Under the pieces are notes generated by a model, which searched no databases, was not told where the DNA came from, and saw only the letters and a program-made list of their open reading frames with translations. From NCBI RefSeq assembly GCF_001598255.1, contig NZ_BCYP01000006.1:310001-374000 (forward strand): a stretch of DNA of 64,000 nucleotides. Reading direction: 5' to 3'. Shown here one piece after another: positions 1 to 8,903 of this stretch. Position 1 is the first letter of the stretch. Each line of letters starts with the position of its first letter. The stretch is from Mitsuaria chitosanitabida ATCC BAA-476 = NBRC 102408 (GTDB lineage: Bacteria; Pseudomonadota; Gammaproteobacteria; Burkholderiales; Burkholderiaceae_C). Made by a program: the position numbers and the translations under genes.

Positions 1-15
1 GTAGAATCCGCCGCC

Positions 16-2265
16 ATGAGTTACCAGGTCCTCGCACGCAAGTACCGCTCCCGCACGTTCGAGGAGCTGATGGGTCAGGAACACGTCGTGCAGGCCCTGG
101 CCAACGCGCTGACGCAGCAGCGCCTGCACCACGCCTATCTGTTCACCGGCACCCGGGGGGTGGGCAAGACCTCCGTGTCCCGCATCCTGGCCAAGTCGCT
201 GAACTGCATCGGCCCGGACGGCACCGGGGGCATCACCGCCCATCCTTGCGGCGTTTGCGACGCCTGCCGCGACATCGACGCCGGCCGCTTCGTCGACTAC
301 GTCGAGCTGGACGCCGCCTCCAACCGCGGCGTCGAGGAAATCTCCCAGCTGCTGGACCAGGCCGTCTACAAGCCGGTCGTCGGGCGCTTCAAGGTCTACA
401 TGATCGACGAAGTGCACATGCTCTCGAACACCGCCTTCAACGCGATGCTGAAGACGCTGGAGGAGCCGCCCGAGTACCTGAAGTTCGTCCTCGCCACCAC
501 CGATCCGCAGAAGGTCCCGGTGACCGTGCTGTCGCGCTGCCTGCAGTTCAACCTGCGGCCCATGGCGCCGCAGACGGTGCTGGAACACCTGACGCGCGTG
601 CTCCAGAACGAGAACGTCCCCAACGAGCCCGGCGCGCTGCGCCTGCTGGCGCGCGCGGCGCGGGGCTCCATGCGCGACGCGCTGTCGCTGACCGACCAGG
701 CGATCGCCTTCGGCTCGGGGCAGCTCCAGGAAGCCGGTGTGCGCCAGATGCTGGGCAGCGTGGATCGCGGCCATGTGCTGGGCATCCTGAACGCGCTGAT
801 CGCCGGTGACGGCGCGGCGCTGGTGGGTGCGTCCGATCGGCTGCGCGACATGGGCCTGTCCGCCGGCGGCACGTTGGAGGACCTCGCCGCCGCGCTGCAG
901 CACCTGGCCATCGCCCAGGCGGCCCCCGGCGCCCTGGACGCGAACGATCCGGACCTCGCCGAGCTGCTTCCGCTGGCCCACCAGCTGCCGGCCGACGAGA
1001 TCCAGCTGATGTACAGCATGGCGCTGCACGGCCGCCAGGAACTGCCGCTGGCGCCCGATGAATACGCCGGTCTGACCATGGTGCTGCTGCGCATGCTGGC
1101 CTTCCGGCCGGACGGGCAGGGCACCCGCCAGCCGGCGGCGCCGGACGGCGCGGCCCGATCCGCGCCGGTCGCGGCCCCCGCGGCGCCGATCGCGCGCCCG
1201 CAAGCCGCCCCGGTGCAGCAGGCGAGCGCCCCGGCGCCCGTCGCCGCCGCGCCCGCCGTGCCGCGCGTGGCCGAAGCGGCCCCGCCCGAACCTGAGCCCG
1301 AGCCTGCGCGGCCCTCCGCGCCCGCTGCCGAACCCGCGCCTGCGCCGGTCGTGACGGCGCCCGCTCCGACGCCGGTGGCATCGGCCGCGGTGAGCGCGCC
1401 GACCGTGCCCGTGGACCCGCCTGTCACGGCGCCGGTTGCGGCTCCTGTCGCCGCGCCCGTGCCGATCGCAGCGCCGGCGCCGATGGTTTCGGCTCGCCCG
1501 GAACCGGAACCCGCGCCGGAACCGCCCCGCGCCGCCGAGCCCGAACCGGCGCCCGCGCCCGCTCCGGCTCGCCCGGGCGCGCCTTCCGGGCCGCTGCGCG
1601 CGGCCCAGGCCGGTGCGCCCGCGACGCGCTTCAGCGAGCGCCTGCGCCCGCGTCAGGCGCCCGTCGCCGCGCCCGCCGAGGCCGAGGATCCGCCCGAGGA
1701 CCTGTCGCCGCCGCATGACGACGACGGCCCGCCGCCCTGGCTGGACGTGCCACCACCGTCCGACGAGGAGGCCTCGATCGGCATGGGCCTGTCCGATGCC
1801 GACGATCCCGTGCCCGACACGGCCGCCGACGGCATCTATCTCTCGACCGCGGTCGACGAGGTCGCGCTGGTGCCGACGGCCCTGGGCGAGCGCTGGTACG
1901 CCGTCGTGCCGCAACTGGGCCTGACCGCGCTGACCCGCGAGCTGGCGATGCAGGCCGAATGCCTGGTCTTCGACGACCAGGCCGATCCCCCCTTCTGGCG
2001 CCTGCGCGTGGAGCGCGAATCGCTGCGCCAGTCCGGGTTGCAGGACAAGTTGCAGGCAGCGCTGTCGACCCTGGTCGGCAAGCCGGCGCGGCTGGAGATC
2101 GAGGCGGGACGGGCGAGCGACTCGCCGGCGCTGCGCGACACCACCGCCACGCGCGCCCGCCAGCGCCAGGCCGAGGCCATCATCCTCGAGGACCCGGAAG
2201 TCCAGCTGCTGCTGTCGCAATTCAAGACGGCGCGCATCCTGCCGGGATCGATCAAGCCGCTCTGA
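16..2265 (+). CDS. dnaX: DNA polymerase III subunit gamma/tau
   Basis: Clamp-loader ATPase subunit that loads the sliding clamp and, as tau, tethers polymerase cores. The AAA+ module shows Walker A GTRGVGKT at residues 45-52, a zinc ligand set at C64, C78, C81 and C84, Walker B with DEVH near residue 131, and the SRC motif near residue 174. After about residue 375 comes a long Pro/Ala/Glu low-complexity linker, then a conserved tau-type C-terminal domain from about residue 615. At 749 aa it is full length. The gene starts 16 bases into the window, so its promoter is outside. ybaB and recR follow in the classic order. I saw no A-rich slippery heptamer of the kind that makes gamma in E. coli, so a gamma form by frameshifting is not supported. 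Confidence 0.97.
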   Translation: MSYQVLARKYRSRTFEELMGQEHVVQALANALTQQRLHHAYLFTGTRGVGKTSVSRILAKSLNCIGPDGTGGITAHPCGVCDACRDIDAGRFVDYVELDAASNRGVEEISQLLDQAVYKPVVGRFKVYMIDEVHMLSNTAFNAMLKTLEEPPEYLKFVLATTDPQKVPVTVLSRCLQFNLRPMAPQTVLEHLTRVLQNENVPNEPGALRLLARAARGSMRDALSLTDQAIAFGSGQLQEAGVRQMLGSVDRGHVLGILNALIAGDGAALVGASDRLRDMGLSAGGTLEDLAAALQHLAIAQAAPGALDANDPDLAELLPLAHQLPADEIQLMYSMALHGRQELPLAPDEYAGLTMVLLRMLAFRPDGQGTRQPAAPDGAARSAPVAAPAAPIARPQAAPVQQASAPAPVAAAPAVPRVAEAAPPEPEPEPARPSAPAAEPAPAPVVTAPAPTPVASAAVSAPTVPVDPPVTAPVAAPVAAPVPIAAPAPMVSARPEPEPAPEPPRAAEPEPAPAPAPARPGAPSGPLRAAQAGAPATRFSERLRPRQAPVAAPAEAEDPPEDLSPPHDDDGPPPWLDVPPPSDEEASIGMGLSDADDPVPDTAADGIYLSTAVDEVALVPTALGERWYAVVPQLGLTALTRELAMQAECLVFDDQADPPFWRLRVERESLRQSGLQDKLQAALSTLVGKPARLEIEAGRASDSPALRDTTATRARQRQAEAIILEDPEVQLLLSQFKTARILPGSIKPL

Positions 2266-2397
2266 CCCTCCCGACACCGCCGCCGCGCGGTGCCGATCGC
2301 GACTTGGGGCGACAATGCCGCCCATCGCATCGGCCCGACGGCCGGCAGTCCCATGGCCCGCGAGGGCCGGAAACACTCTGAACAAGGAATCGACATC

Positions 2398-2724
2398 ATG
2401 ATGAAGGGCCAACTCGCGGGTCTGATGAAGCAGGCTCAGGCGATGCAGGACAACCTGAAGAAGGCGCAGGACGAGCTGGGCAACATCGAGGTCGAGGGCC
2501 AGTCCGGCGCCGGCCTGGTGAAGGTCACGATGACCTGCAAGCATGACGTCAAGCGCGTGGCCATCGACCCCTCGCTGCTGGCCGATGACAAGGACATGCT
2601 GGAAGACCTGGTCGCCGCCGCGTTCAACGACGCCGTGCGCCGCGCCGAGGAAGTCAGCTCCGAGAAGATGGGCAAGCTGACCGCCGGCATGCCGCTGCCC
2701 CCGGGCATGAAGTTCCCGTTCTGA
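2398..2724 (+). CDS. ybaB: YbaB/EbfC family nucleoid-associated protein
   Basis: Small DNA-binding, nucleoid-associated protein of 108 aa. The N-terminus [17 protein letters not shown] and the C-terminal [10 protein letters not shown] are family signatures. I chose the ATG at 2398 over longer upstream readings because it has an AAGGAA-type ribosome site about 8 bases upstream and matches the family N-terminus; the next codon is also ATG (2401). It lies between dnaX and recR, the conserved order in proteobacteria, and is probably co-transcribed with both. The name ebfC is also used for this family. Confidence 0.93.
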   Translation: MMKGQLAGLMKQAQAMQDNLKKAQDELGNIEVEGQSGAGLVKVTMTCKHDVKRVAIDPSLLADDKDMLEDLVAAAFNDAVRRAEEVSSEKMGKLTAGMPLPPGMKFPF

Positions 2725-2734
2725 TCGCCGTCCG

Positions 2735-3322
2735 GTGACCGCGCTCGACCAATTGATCGAGGCCCTGCGGCGCCTGCCGGGCGTGGGCCAGAAGTCGGCC
2801 CAGCGCATGGCCTACCACCTGCTGCAGCACGACCGCGCCGGCGCCGACGCGCTGGCCCGCGCGCTGCAGGAGGCGGCTCGCAACGTGGGCCACTGCGAGC
2901 GCTGCCACACCTTCAGCGAGACACCGCTGTGCCCGATCTGCCAGGACCGGCACCGCGATGCGCGGCTGCTGTGCGTGGTGGAGTCGCCGGCCGACCAGGC
3001 CGCGATGGAGCGCACCGCGTCCTACTTCGGCTACTACTTCGTCCTGCAAGGCCGCATCAGCCCGCTGGACGGCGTGTCCACGCGCGAGATCGGCGCGGCA
3101 CAGCTGCTGGAGCGGGCCGCCGACGGGCAGGTGGAGGAGGTGATCCTCGCCACCAGCTTCACCGCCGAGGGCGAGGCGACGGCGCATGTGCTGGCCGAGG
3201 CGCTGCGCGCGCGCGGCCTGCGCAGCACGCGTCTGGCCCGCGGCGTGCCGGTGGGCAGCGAGCTGGAGTACGTCGACCTGGGCACCATCGCGCACGCGCT
3301 GGTGGACCGCCGCTCGACCTGA
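2735..3322 (+). CDS. recR: Recombination mediator RecR
   Basis: RecFOR-pathway protein that helps load RecA at gaps. The 195 aa match the normal family length. It has an N-terminal helix-hairpin-helix ([16 protein letters not shown], residues 11-26), a four-cysteine zinc finger at C54, C57, C66 and C69, and a Toprim domain from about residue 78 to 170. The start is GTG at 2735, 10 bases after the ybaB stop, which supports one dnaX-ybaB-recR operon. A GC-rich hairpin (3388-3409) downstream may end the transcript. Confidence 0.96.
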   Translation: MTALDQLIEALRRLPGVGQKSAQRMAYHLLQHDRAGADALARALQEAARNVGHCERCHTFSETPLCPICQDRHRDARLLCVVESPADQAAMERTASYFGYYFVLQGRISPLDGVSTREIGAAQLLERAADGQVEEVILATSFTAEGEATAHVLAEALRARGLRSTRLARGVPVGSELEYVDLGTIAHALVDRRST

Positions 3323-3350
3323 TCGAACGGACGGTTCGAGCGGCCATCTC

Positions 3351-3376
3351 GAACGCCCTGATCGAACGCCCTGATC
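3351..3376 (+). repeat. Tandem 13-bp direct repeat
   Basis: The unit GAACGCCCTGATC occurs twice back to back (3351-3363 and 3364-3376) in the gap between recR and the MAPEG gene. It is embedded in a run of GATCGA/GACCG micro-repeats. It looks like local slippage; no function is evident. Confidence 0.7.
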
Positions 3377-3387
3377 GGACCGATCGA

Positions 3388-3409
3388 CCGGACCGCGACG
3401 ACGGTCCGG
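3388..3409 (+). terminator. GC-rich hairpin after recR
   Basis: CCGGACCG at 3388-3395 pairs perfectly with CGGTCCGG at 3402-3409 across a 6-nt loop. There is no T-run, so it is only a possible terminator or processing hairpin for the dnaX operon. Confidence 0.35.
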
Positions 3410-3440
3410 CCTCATGCGTCCGGGACCGAGGAGACCTCCG

Positions 3441-3842
3441 ATGAGCACGACGATGACCGTCGCCAACTACTGTCTGATCGCCGCCTGCCTGCTGCCCGTG
3501 GTGAGCGCCGCGATCGCCAAGTCACGCGGCTTCGGCAAGCGCCGTCGCGAAGGCGGGTTCGACAACCATGATCCGCGTGGCTGGCTGTCGCGCCAGAGCG
3601 GCTGGCAGGCGCGGGCGAACGCGGCGCAGGCCAACGGCTTCGAGGCGCTGCCGCTGTTCATCGCGGGGGTGCTGGCGGCACAGCAGATGCAGCACGACCA
3701 GTCGCGCATCGACCTCCTGGCGATGAGCTTCATCGCCGCGCGTGTCGTGTTCATCGTGCTGTACCTCGCCGATCAACCGAGCCTGCGCAGCCTTGCGTGG
3801 ACCGCCGGGACGGCGATCTCGATCGCGCTGTTCTTCGTTTGA
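3441..3842 (+). CDS. MAPEG family membrane protein
   Basis: Small integral membrane protein of 133 aa with the MAPEG pattern: an N-terminal helix, a conserved basic loop (KSRGFGKRRREGGFDN), then 'RANAAQANGFEALPLF' and two further C-terminal helices. Eukaryotic MAPEG members act on glutathione or eicosanoids; the bacterial substrate is unknown, so no reaction is assigned. The start ATG at 3441 has GAGGAG about 8 bases upstream; a longer reading from 3414 adds residues unlike the family. It is convergent with mltD across a REP-like palindrome. Confidence 0.85.
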   Translation: MSTTMTVANYCLIAACLLPVVSAAIAKSRGFGKRRREGGFDNHDPRGWLSRQSGWQARANAAQANGFEALPLFIAGVLAAQQMQHDQSRIDLLAMSFIAARVVFIVLYLADQPSLRSLAWTAGTAISIALFFV

Positions 3843-3854
3843 TCGCTGACGACC

Positions 3855-3879
3855 CCCTCTCCCGCCGCGCGGGAGAGGG
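3855..3879. repeat. REP-like palindrome, probable bidirectional terminator
   Basis: CCCTCTCCCGC (3855-3865) and GCGGGAGAGGG (3869-3879) form a perfect 11-bp stem with a 3-nt loop. A CACTCC/GGAGTG flank at 3881-3888 adds the look of the widespread 'CCCTCACTCC...CCCTCTCCCGC' extragenic palindromes of proteobacteria. It sits exactly between two convergent genes, where such elements usually lie. It is the only copy I noticed in the window. Confidence 0.75.
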
Positions 3880-3912
3880 CAGGAGTGAGGGCCGTCGCAG
3901 GCCCGAGCGTGC

Positions 3913-5682
3913 CTAACGCAGCGCTGTCTTCGTCGCCACCGTGCGGCCGCTCGATTCGCCGCCGCTGCTCGCGACCTTGGCGGAGCGGGTCTTGCCCGAG
4001 GACTTGGTCGCCTTGTTCGTCGCGCTCGACGCCACGCGGGTCGTCTTCGCCGGCTTGGCATTGCGCGCCACCACCGCCTTGCCCTTGGCCGGCGCCGTCA
4101 CCGGCTCCGCGGCCGCCAGCGTCTGGCCCTCGCGCACAAAGACCACGACCTGCTGGCCCGGCTTGAACGCGGCCTTGGTGCTGACCTTGTTCCACTGCGC
4201 CAGCTGCGTCGTGCCCAGGCGATAGCGGCGCGCCACGCTGGCCACCGTGTCGCCCTTGCCGGCCTTGAGCGTCACCCGCCGCATCGGCGGCACGTCCGGC
4301 GCGAAGGCGATGCTCGCGTGATCCGCCAGGTGTTCGGACACGTCCTGGTCGCGCCCGGCACTGCGCGGCACCAGCAGCGTGGAGCCCTTGGTGATCAGCA
4401 TGCGGGCCGGGATGCGGTTGATCTCGCGGATGCCGGTCTCGCTCATGCCGACCTGCTTGGCCGCGTCGGCCGGTTTCATCGTCTTGGGCACCACCCAGGC
4501 CGTCCACGAGGCCAGCGGACCGCGGTACTGCTCCAGGTTCGCGACGAAGGTGCTGGCGTTGTCGTAGGGCAGCAGGATCTGGCCGCTGCTGGCCGCCAGG
4601 ATCACCGGCTTGTTCATCGACGGGTTGAACTGGCGGAAGGTGTCCTCGTCCAGCTCGGCCAGCTGCGCGGCGCGGGCCACGTCGATGTCGCGGTCGATGT
4701 TCACCGACAGGAAGTACGGGTGGTTGGCCACCGGCGGCAGCTGCAGGCCGAAGGCCTCCGGCCGCATCACGATGTTCTTCACCGCCTGCAGCTTGGGCAG
4801 GTAGTAGCGGGTCTCGTCGGGGATGCGCAGGCTGTCGTAGTCGATGGGCAGGCCGGCCTTCTGGTTGCGCGCGACCGCCTTGCCGACGTTGCCCGGACCC
4901 CAGTTGTAGGCCGCCAGCGCCAGCTGCCAGTCGCCGTTGAACATCTTGCCCAGGCGCTGCAGGTAGTCCAGCGCGGCCTTGGTCGAGGCCAGCACGTCGC
5001 GACGGTCGTCGCGGAAGATGTTCTGCTTCAGATCGAAATCGCGGCCCGTGGCGGGCATGAACTGCCACATGCCCACGGCCTTGGCCGAGGACTGCGCGTC
5101 GTTGCGGAAGGCGCTCTCGACGAAGGGCAGCAGGGCCAGTTCCAAGGGCATGCCGCGCTTCTCGACCTCGTCGACCACGTGATAGAGGTACAGGCTGCCG
5201 CGGCCGGTCATGCGGGCGACGTAGTCCGGGCGGGTGCTGTACCAGTCCTCGGCCTTGCGGACCAGGTCGTTGTCCAGGTCGGGCATGGCCATGCCGGAGC
5301 GGATGCGGGCCCACAGGTCCACGTGCGCGCGGGGCGAGTCCAGGTCGATCTTCTCGCCCGGATTCATGGTGTCCTCGAGCAGCACGTCCAGCTTCTCGAC
5401 CGGCATCGGCGCGGCGACCAGTGTCCTGGGCGTGGTGTTGGCCGGGGTCACGGCGGAGGCGCCGGCCTCGACGGCCTGCACCGACTGCTGGGCGGCGGCC
5501 TGCGCGTCGGCATTGCTGGCCAGCGGCGCGGTCTTGGTCGCGCAGGCGGCGAGCGCCAGCGGCAGCAGCGCCGCGAGCAGCGTCAACGCGGGACGTTTGG
5601 GGGAGGCGGTCGCGCGGACGTCGCGCGAAGGGGAGTCGGACGGATCGATCAAGGCGGGAACGGGGGTCGGGTGTCGGTGCAT
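3913..5682 (-). CDS. mltD: Membrane-bound lytic murein transglycosylase D
   Basis: Peptidoglycan-cleaving lipoprotein of 589 aa. A signal peptide with lipobox LAAC places the lipidated Cys at residue 47. A family 1 lytic transglycosylase domain follows, with the catalytic Glu at E189 in the FVESAF motif and KAVGMWQFMPATG downstream. A clear LysM domain lies near residues 465-510 (LKAGKGDTVASVARRY) and a weaker one near 390-415. The C-terminus after about residue 520 is a basic Ala/Lys/Ser-rich tail. It starts 7 bases after the gloB stop, so the two probably share a transcript, which is common in proteobacteria. Confidence 0.95.
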   Translation of the reverse strand: MHRHPTPVPALIDPSDSPSRDVRATASPKRPALTLLAALLPLALAACATKTAPLASNADAQAAAQQSVQAVEAGASAVTPANTTPRTLVAAPMPVEKLDVLLEDTMNPGEKIDLDSPRAHVDLWARIRSGMAMPDLDNDLVRKAEDWYSTRPDYVARMTGRGSLYLYHVVDEVEKRGMPLELALLPFVESAFRNDAQSSAKAVGMWQFMPATGRDFDLKQNIFRDDRRDVLASTKAALDYLQRLGKMFNGDWQLALAAYNWGPGNVGKAVARNQKAGLPIDYDSLRIPDETRYYLPKLQAVKNIVMRPEAFGLQLPPVANHPYFLSVNIDRDIDVARAAQLAELDEDTFRQFNPSMNKPVILAASSGQILLPYDNASTFVANLEQYRGPLASWTAWVVPKTMKPADAAKQVGMSETGIREINRIPARMLITKGSTLLVPRSAGRDQDVSEHLADHASIAFAPDVPPMRRVTLKAGKGDTVASVARRYRLGTTQLAQWNKVSTKAAFKPGQQVVVFVREGQTLAAAEPVTAPAKGKAVVARNAKPAKTTRVASSATNKATKSSGKTRSAKVASSGGESSGRTVATKTALR

Positions 5683-5689
5683 CGGACTC

Positions 5690-6505
5690 TCAGCGAAAGA
5701 CGTTCTTCCATTGGCGCAGGCCGGCCAGGACCGAGACCGGCTCCGCGGTCACGCTCGGGTCGTGCCGCATGGCGGCGTCGCGCACGTCGGCGACGTCGCA
5801 GCGCAGGAAGGGGTTGATCTGGAGCTCCACGGCGAGGGTGGAGGGCAGGGTGGGCTGCTGCTCGTCGCGCCGGGCCAGACACCAGGCCTCGTGGCGCGCC
5901 GCCGCCTCGTTTCGGGGCTCGACTGTGCGAGCAAATCGCAGATTCGACAAGGTGTATTCATGCGCGCAGCACACCCGGGTATGCCCGGGGAGCGCCGCCA
6001 GCTTGCGCAGCGAATCCAGCATCTGCGCTGGCGTGCCCTCGAACAGGCGGCCGCAGCCCGCGGAGAACAGGGTGTCGCCGCAGAAGAGGATCGGGGCCGC
6101 GTCCGGCGCCGAAGCCGGGTCGCCGTGGGTCTCGCCCGCCGGTTGCATCAGGACGAAAGCGATGTGTCCGGCCGTGTGGCCCGGGACATCGATCACGTCG
6201 AAGACGCGGTCCATGAGGGTGAAGCGGTCCCCTTCGGCGAGCGGCTCGACCTCGATGGGCAGGGCCTCGCCGGCGGGGCCCCAGACGCGGGCGCCGTCGG
6301 CCAGCAGGGGCAGCAAATCACGCACGCCGCCGACGTGATCGGCGTGGTGGTGGGTCACTAGAATGCCTCGGAGCTCCAGGCCCAGCGCGTCCAGTGCGTC
6401 CCGCACCGGTGCCGCGTCGCCCGGATCGACGACGATCGCTCCCGTGCCGTCATGCAGCAGCCAGATGTAGTTGTCTGTGAAGGCGGGGAGGGCGACGAGG
6501 TTCAT
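5690..6505 (-). CDS. gloB: Hydroxyacylglutathione hydrolase (glyoxalase II)
   Basis: Zinc metallo-beta-lactamase-fold thioesterase that hydrolyses S-lactoylglutathione to lactate and glutathione in methylglyoxal detoxification. The metal motif THHHADHVGG is at residues 51-60; further ligands appear in PGHTAGH and CGDTLFSAGCG. The C-terminal glutathione-binding region has CAHEYTLSNLRFA and ends with QWKNVFR. Length 271 aa is normal. It is divergent from the methyltransferase gene and leads into mltD. Confidence 0.95.
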   Translation of the reverse strand: MNLVALPAFTDNYIWLLHDGTGAIVVDPGDAAPVRDALDALGLELRGILVTHHHADHVGGVRDLLPLLADGARVWGPAGEALPIEVEPLAEGDRFTLMDRVFDVIDVPGHTAGHIAFVLMQPAGETHGDPASAPDAAPILFCGDTLFSAGCGRLFEGTPAQMLDSLRKLAALPGHTRVCCAHEYTLSNLRFARTVEPRNEAAARHEAWCLARRDEQQPTLPSTLAVELQINPFLRCDVADVRDAAMRHDPSVTAEPVSVLAGLRQWKNVFR

Positions 6506-6532
6506 GCGTGCAAGGCGGATCAGGTCCCAGCG

Positions 6533-7474
6533 ATGAAGACACCGGGCCAGGACGACGAATCGGCGCCGATTGTAGAGGCGTCATCCCGGCAGGGCGCTGC
6601 CGCGGCGCAGCTCGCCGACTGGTTGCGCACGCCCGCCGGCCGCTATCTGCTGGCCTGGGAGCAGCGCTTCATCGACGCCGCGGTGATCGACTGGTTCGGC
6701 TACCACGCGCTGCAGTTGGGCTGCCCTCAACTGCACGGCCTGCGGACCAACCGGATGTCCAACCGCTGGCTGGCGCTGAACCATCCGCCGGTGCCGGGTC
6801 CCGTGGTCGAGGGCCCGCCGATGCCGGGCCTGGGCGTACATCCGCTGGAGTACCAGCCCGAGCCGCAGGCCCTGCCGGCGGTGGGCCTGGACGGCGCGGG
6901 GCGGGTGTCCATCCTGTGCGAGTTCGACGCGCTTCCGTTTGAATCCAACAGCCTGGACCTGGTGCTGCTGCCGCACACGCTGGAGCAGGCGCGCGACCCG
7001 CACCGCTGCCTGCGCGAGGTGGAGCGCGTGCTGAGGCCCGAGGGTCGGGTCGTGATCCTGGGCCTGAACCCCGCCAGCCTGTGGGCGGTGAGGCAGAATC
7101 TGGCCCGCGTCAACGGGCGGATGCTGGGTCGTCCGCCGCGGCTGTACCTGCCCGAGGAGGGCGAGTACATCGGCTACTGGCGGCTGCGCGACTGGCTGCG
7201 GCTGCTGTCGTTCGACGTCGAGCGGGCGCAGTTCGGCTGCTATCGGCCACCGCTGCTGAGCGAGCCCTGGCTGTCGCGCTGGCAATGGATCGAGAAGCCG
7301 GGCGGCAAGTGGTGGACGGTGCTGGGTGCGCTGTACGGCGTGATCGCGATCAAGCGCGTGCATGGCATGCGGCTGGTCGGCCTGGCGCGCGGCAAGAAGC
7401 GCGTGGCCAAGACCGCGCCGGCGGTCGCCGCCGTGCACCATCGCCACCGCGGCCCGGGCGACCGGACCGATTGA
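6533..7474 (+). CDS. Class I SAM-dependent methyltransferase
   Basis: A 313-aa protein with a methyltransferase-11-like core. LPFESNSLDLVLLPHTLEQARDPHRCLREVERVLRPEGRV-type text (about residues 138-175) is the post-motif II/III signature; the glycine-rich motif I is poorly conserved. The C-terminus is basic (GKKRVAKT). The substrate is unknown. The ATG at 6533 is the first start that does not run into gloB. The arrangement gloB <- -> methyltransferase -> rnhA is widespread in Burkholderiales. In many relatives dnaQ follows rnhA directly; here dnaQ is 24 kb away. Confidence 0.85.
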   Translation: MKTPGQDDESAPIVEASSRQGAAAAQLADWLRTPAGRYLLAWEQRFIDAAVIDWFGYHALQLGCPQLHGLRTNRMSNRWLALNHPPVPGPVVEGPPMPGLGVHPLEYQPEPQALPAVGLDGAGRVSILCEFDALPFESNSLDLVLLPHTLEQARDPHRCLREVERVLRPEGRVVILGLNPASLWAVRQNLARVNGRMLGRPPRLYLPEEGEYIGYWRLRDWLRLLSFDVERAQFGCYRPPLLSEPWLSRWQWIEKPGGKWWTVLGALYGVIAIKRVHGMRLVGLARGKKRVAKTAPAVAAVHHRHRGPGDRTD

Positions 7475-7542
7475 CCTTTCCGACCGGCCCGCGTTGTCGC
7501 GCACCGCCGCACCTTTCCTTGAATTCCTGATTGCTTCGCTTC

Positions 7543-8028
7543 ATGACCGAGTCCACCGACCACGCTTCCGCCCCCGCCGCGCCCAAGATCGCCAAGCCCA
7601 GCGTGGTGATCTACACGGACGGCGCCTGCAAGGGCAACCCGGGCCCGGGGGGCTGGGGCGCGTGGCTGAGCAGCGGCGGCCATGAGAAGGAGCTCTTCGG
7701 CGGCGAGCGCAACACCACGAACAACCGCATGGAGCTGACGGCGGTGATCGAGGCGCTGACCTCGCTCAAGCGCAGCTGCAACATCGTCATCTACACGGAC
7801 AGCGAGTACGTGCGCAAGGGCATGACCGAGTGGATCTCGGGCTGGCAGCGCCGGGGCTGGAAGACGGCGGACGGCAAGCCCGTGAAGAACGCCGAGCTGT
7901 GGCAGCGCCTGGACGCGCTGCGCAAGCTGCACACCGTCGACTGGCGCTGGGTCAAGGGCCACGCCGGCGACCCGGGCAACGAGCGCGCCGACGCGTTGGC
8001 GAACAAGGGCGTGACGGTCGCCAAGTGA
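7543..8028 (+). CDS. rnhA: Ribonuclease HI
   Basis: Endonuclease that removes the RNA strand of RNA:DNA hybrids. All four acidic metal ligands are visible: D26 ([16 protein letters not shown]), E64 ([12 protein letters not shown]), D86 ([10 protein letters not shown]) and D150 ([10 protein letters not shown]), plus the catalytic-loop His (H140, KGHAGDPGN). 161 aa with a short Ala/Pro extension at the N-terminus. I chose ATG 7543; a TTG at 7531 in the same frame is less likely. Confidence 0.97.
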   Translation: MTESTDHASAPAAPKIAKPSVVIYTDGACKGNPGPGGWGAWLSSGGHEKELFGGERNTTNNRMELTAVIEALTSLKRSCNIVIYTDSEYVRKGMTEWISGWQRRGWKTADGKPVKNAELWQRLDALRKLHTVDWRWVKGHAGDPGNERADALANKGVTVAK

Positions 8029-8032
8029 GGGA

Positions 8033-8050
8033 CGGCGGCTGACGCCGCCG
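8033..8050 (+). terminator. Hairpin after rnhA
   Basis: CGGCGGC (8033-8039) pairs with GCCGCCG (8044-8050) over a TGAC loop just after the rnhA stop. There is no T-run, so function as a terminator is uncertain. Confidence 0.4.
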
Positions 8051-8060
8051 CCCCTGATCC

Positions 8061-8903
8061 TCAAAGCAGGCTTCGCCTGCCCAGGGCTGCGACGATGCGC
8101 GCGATGACTTGGGCCAGGGGCATCTCTTGCATGCGGTTCTTTCTCTGTAAGGCGGTCCAGAGACGAACCTTCACCGGGTCGGTCGCGAACTCGAAAGTCA
8201 GGCCGACCGGCGGCAACGCGGGCCATGGCGTGCCTCGGTTTCGAAAGGTCGCGTCGATGGCCTCTCGCAACTGCTCGAAGTCGACATCCTCGTCATGCAG
8301 AAGAACGTCGAGGTCGAAGTAGTCCTTCATGCGCGTGTTCGTGAATCCATGCGAGCAGATCGCGTGCAGCTTCTCCGCGATGACCGTCGGCTTCGGGTAG
8401 GCCAGCAGGCGCGGCGACGGGAGGTCGTCGAGCAGCGTTGGAAACACGACGGACTGCGGCCCAGGTGATACCGGGTCGCCATGACCGATGTCGATCTGGA
8501 TCGGAATGCGTGCGCGGGCGAGGTCGCCCACCAGCGTGATCCGCACGACGCCCGTCTTGGATGCGATGCTCAACTCCATTCCGCGGACCGATTCCGGATC
8601 GAAGACCACCCCGTCGTCCGCATCGATGCCGCAGACCTCGCGAAAGATCGCCACGAGGCGGGAAACGTCCGTGGGCGTCACGGCGAGGAAGTCGGCATCT
8701 CGTGTCGGCCGTTGGAGGTCCTGATACCAGAGCGTGAATAGCAGCGCTCCCTTCAAGAGGAACGCCTCGCCATGCGGTGAGATGGACAGGCGGTAGAGGA
8801 GACGCTCCAGCCCATAGCGGGTCGTGAGCAAGTTGAAGTCGGCGCGTGGACTGATCAGATTCTTGAGCCGCGCACGCACCGAGGCGGCGACATTGCGGCT
8901 CAT
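8061..8903 (-). CDS. abiEii: AbiEii-type nucleotidyltransferase toxin
   Basis: Nucleotidyltransferase-like toxin of the AbiE type IV toxin-antitoxin family, 280 aa. The family core is visible: LLKGALLF at 49-56, then RPTRDADFL at 65-73 with the acidic pair D69/D71, and later AEKLHAI and a RMKDYFDL motif. Known relatives block growth by modifying nucleic acids (tRNA for some), and many protect against phage by abortive infection; the target here is not known. It overlaps the antitoxin gene upstream by 4 bases (ATGA), the usual coupled arrangement. Codon choice is less GC-biased than in the neighbours, suggesting acquisition. A hairpin overlapping its last codons (8066-8080) may be its terminator. 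Confidence 0.88.
   Translation of the reverse strand: MSRNVAASVRARLKNLISPRADFNLLTTRYGLERLLYRLSISPHGEAFLLKGALLFTLWYQDLQRPTRDADFLAVTPTDVSRLVAIFREVCGIDADDGVVFDPESVRGMELSIASKTGVVRITLVGDLARARIPIQIDIGHGDPVSPGPQSVVFPTLLDDLPSPRLLAYPKPTVIAEKLHAICSHGFTNTRMKDYFDLDVLLHDEDVDFEQLREAIDATFRNRGTPWPALPPVGLTFEFATDPVKVRLWTALQRKNRMQEMPLAQVIARIVAALGRRSLL
8066..8080 (-). terminator. Hairpin overlapping the abiEii 3' end
   Basis: GCAGGC and GCCTGC (8066-8071, 8075-8080) form a 6-bp stem with a 3-nt loop, followed on the minus strand by TTTGA, which contains the abiEii stop codon. The stem lies inside the last codons of the gene. Confidence 0.45.

Noticed and set aside
1130-1700. Programmed frameshift site for a gamma form of DnaX
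   Set aside because: No A-rich slippery heptamer is visible in the linker region, which is almost pure G/C.
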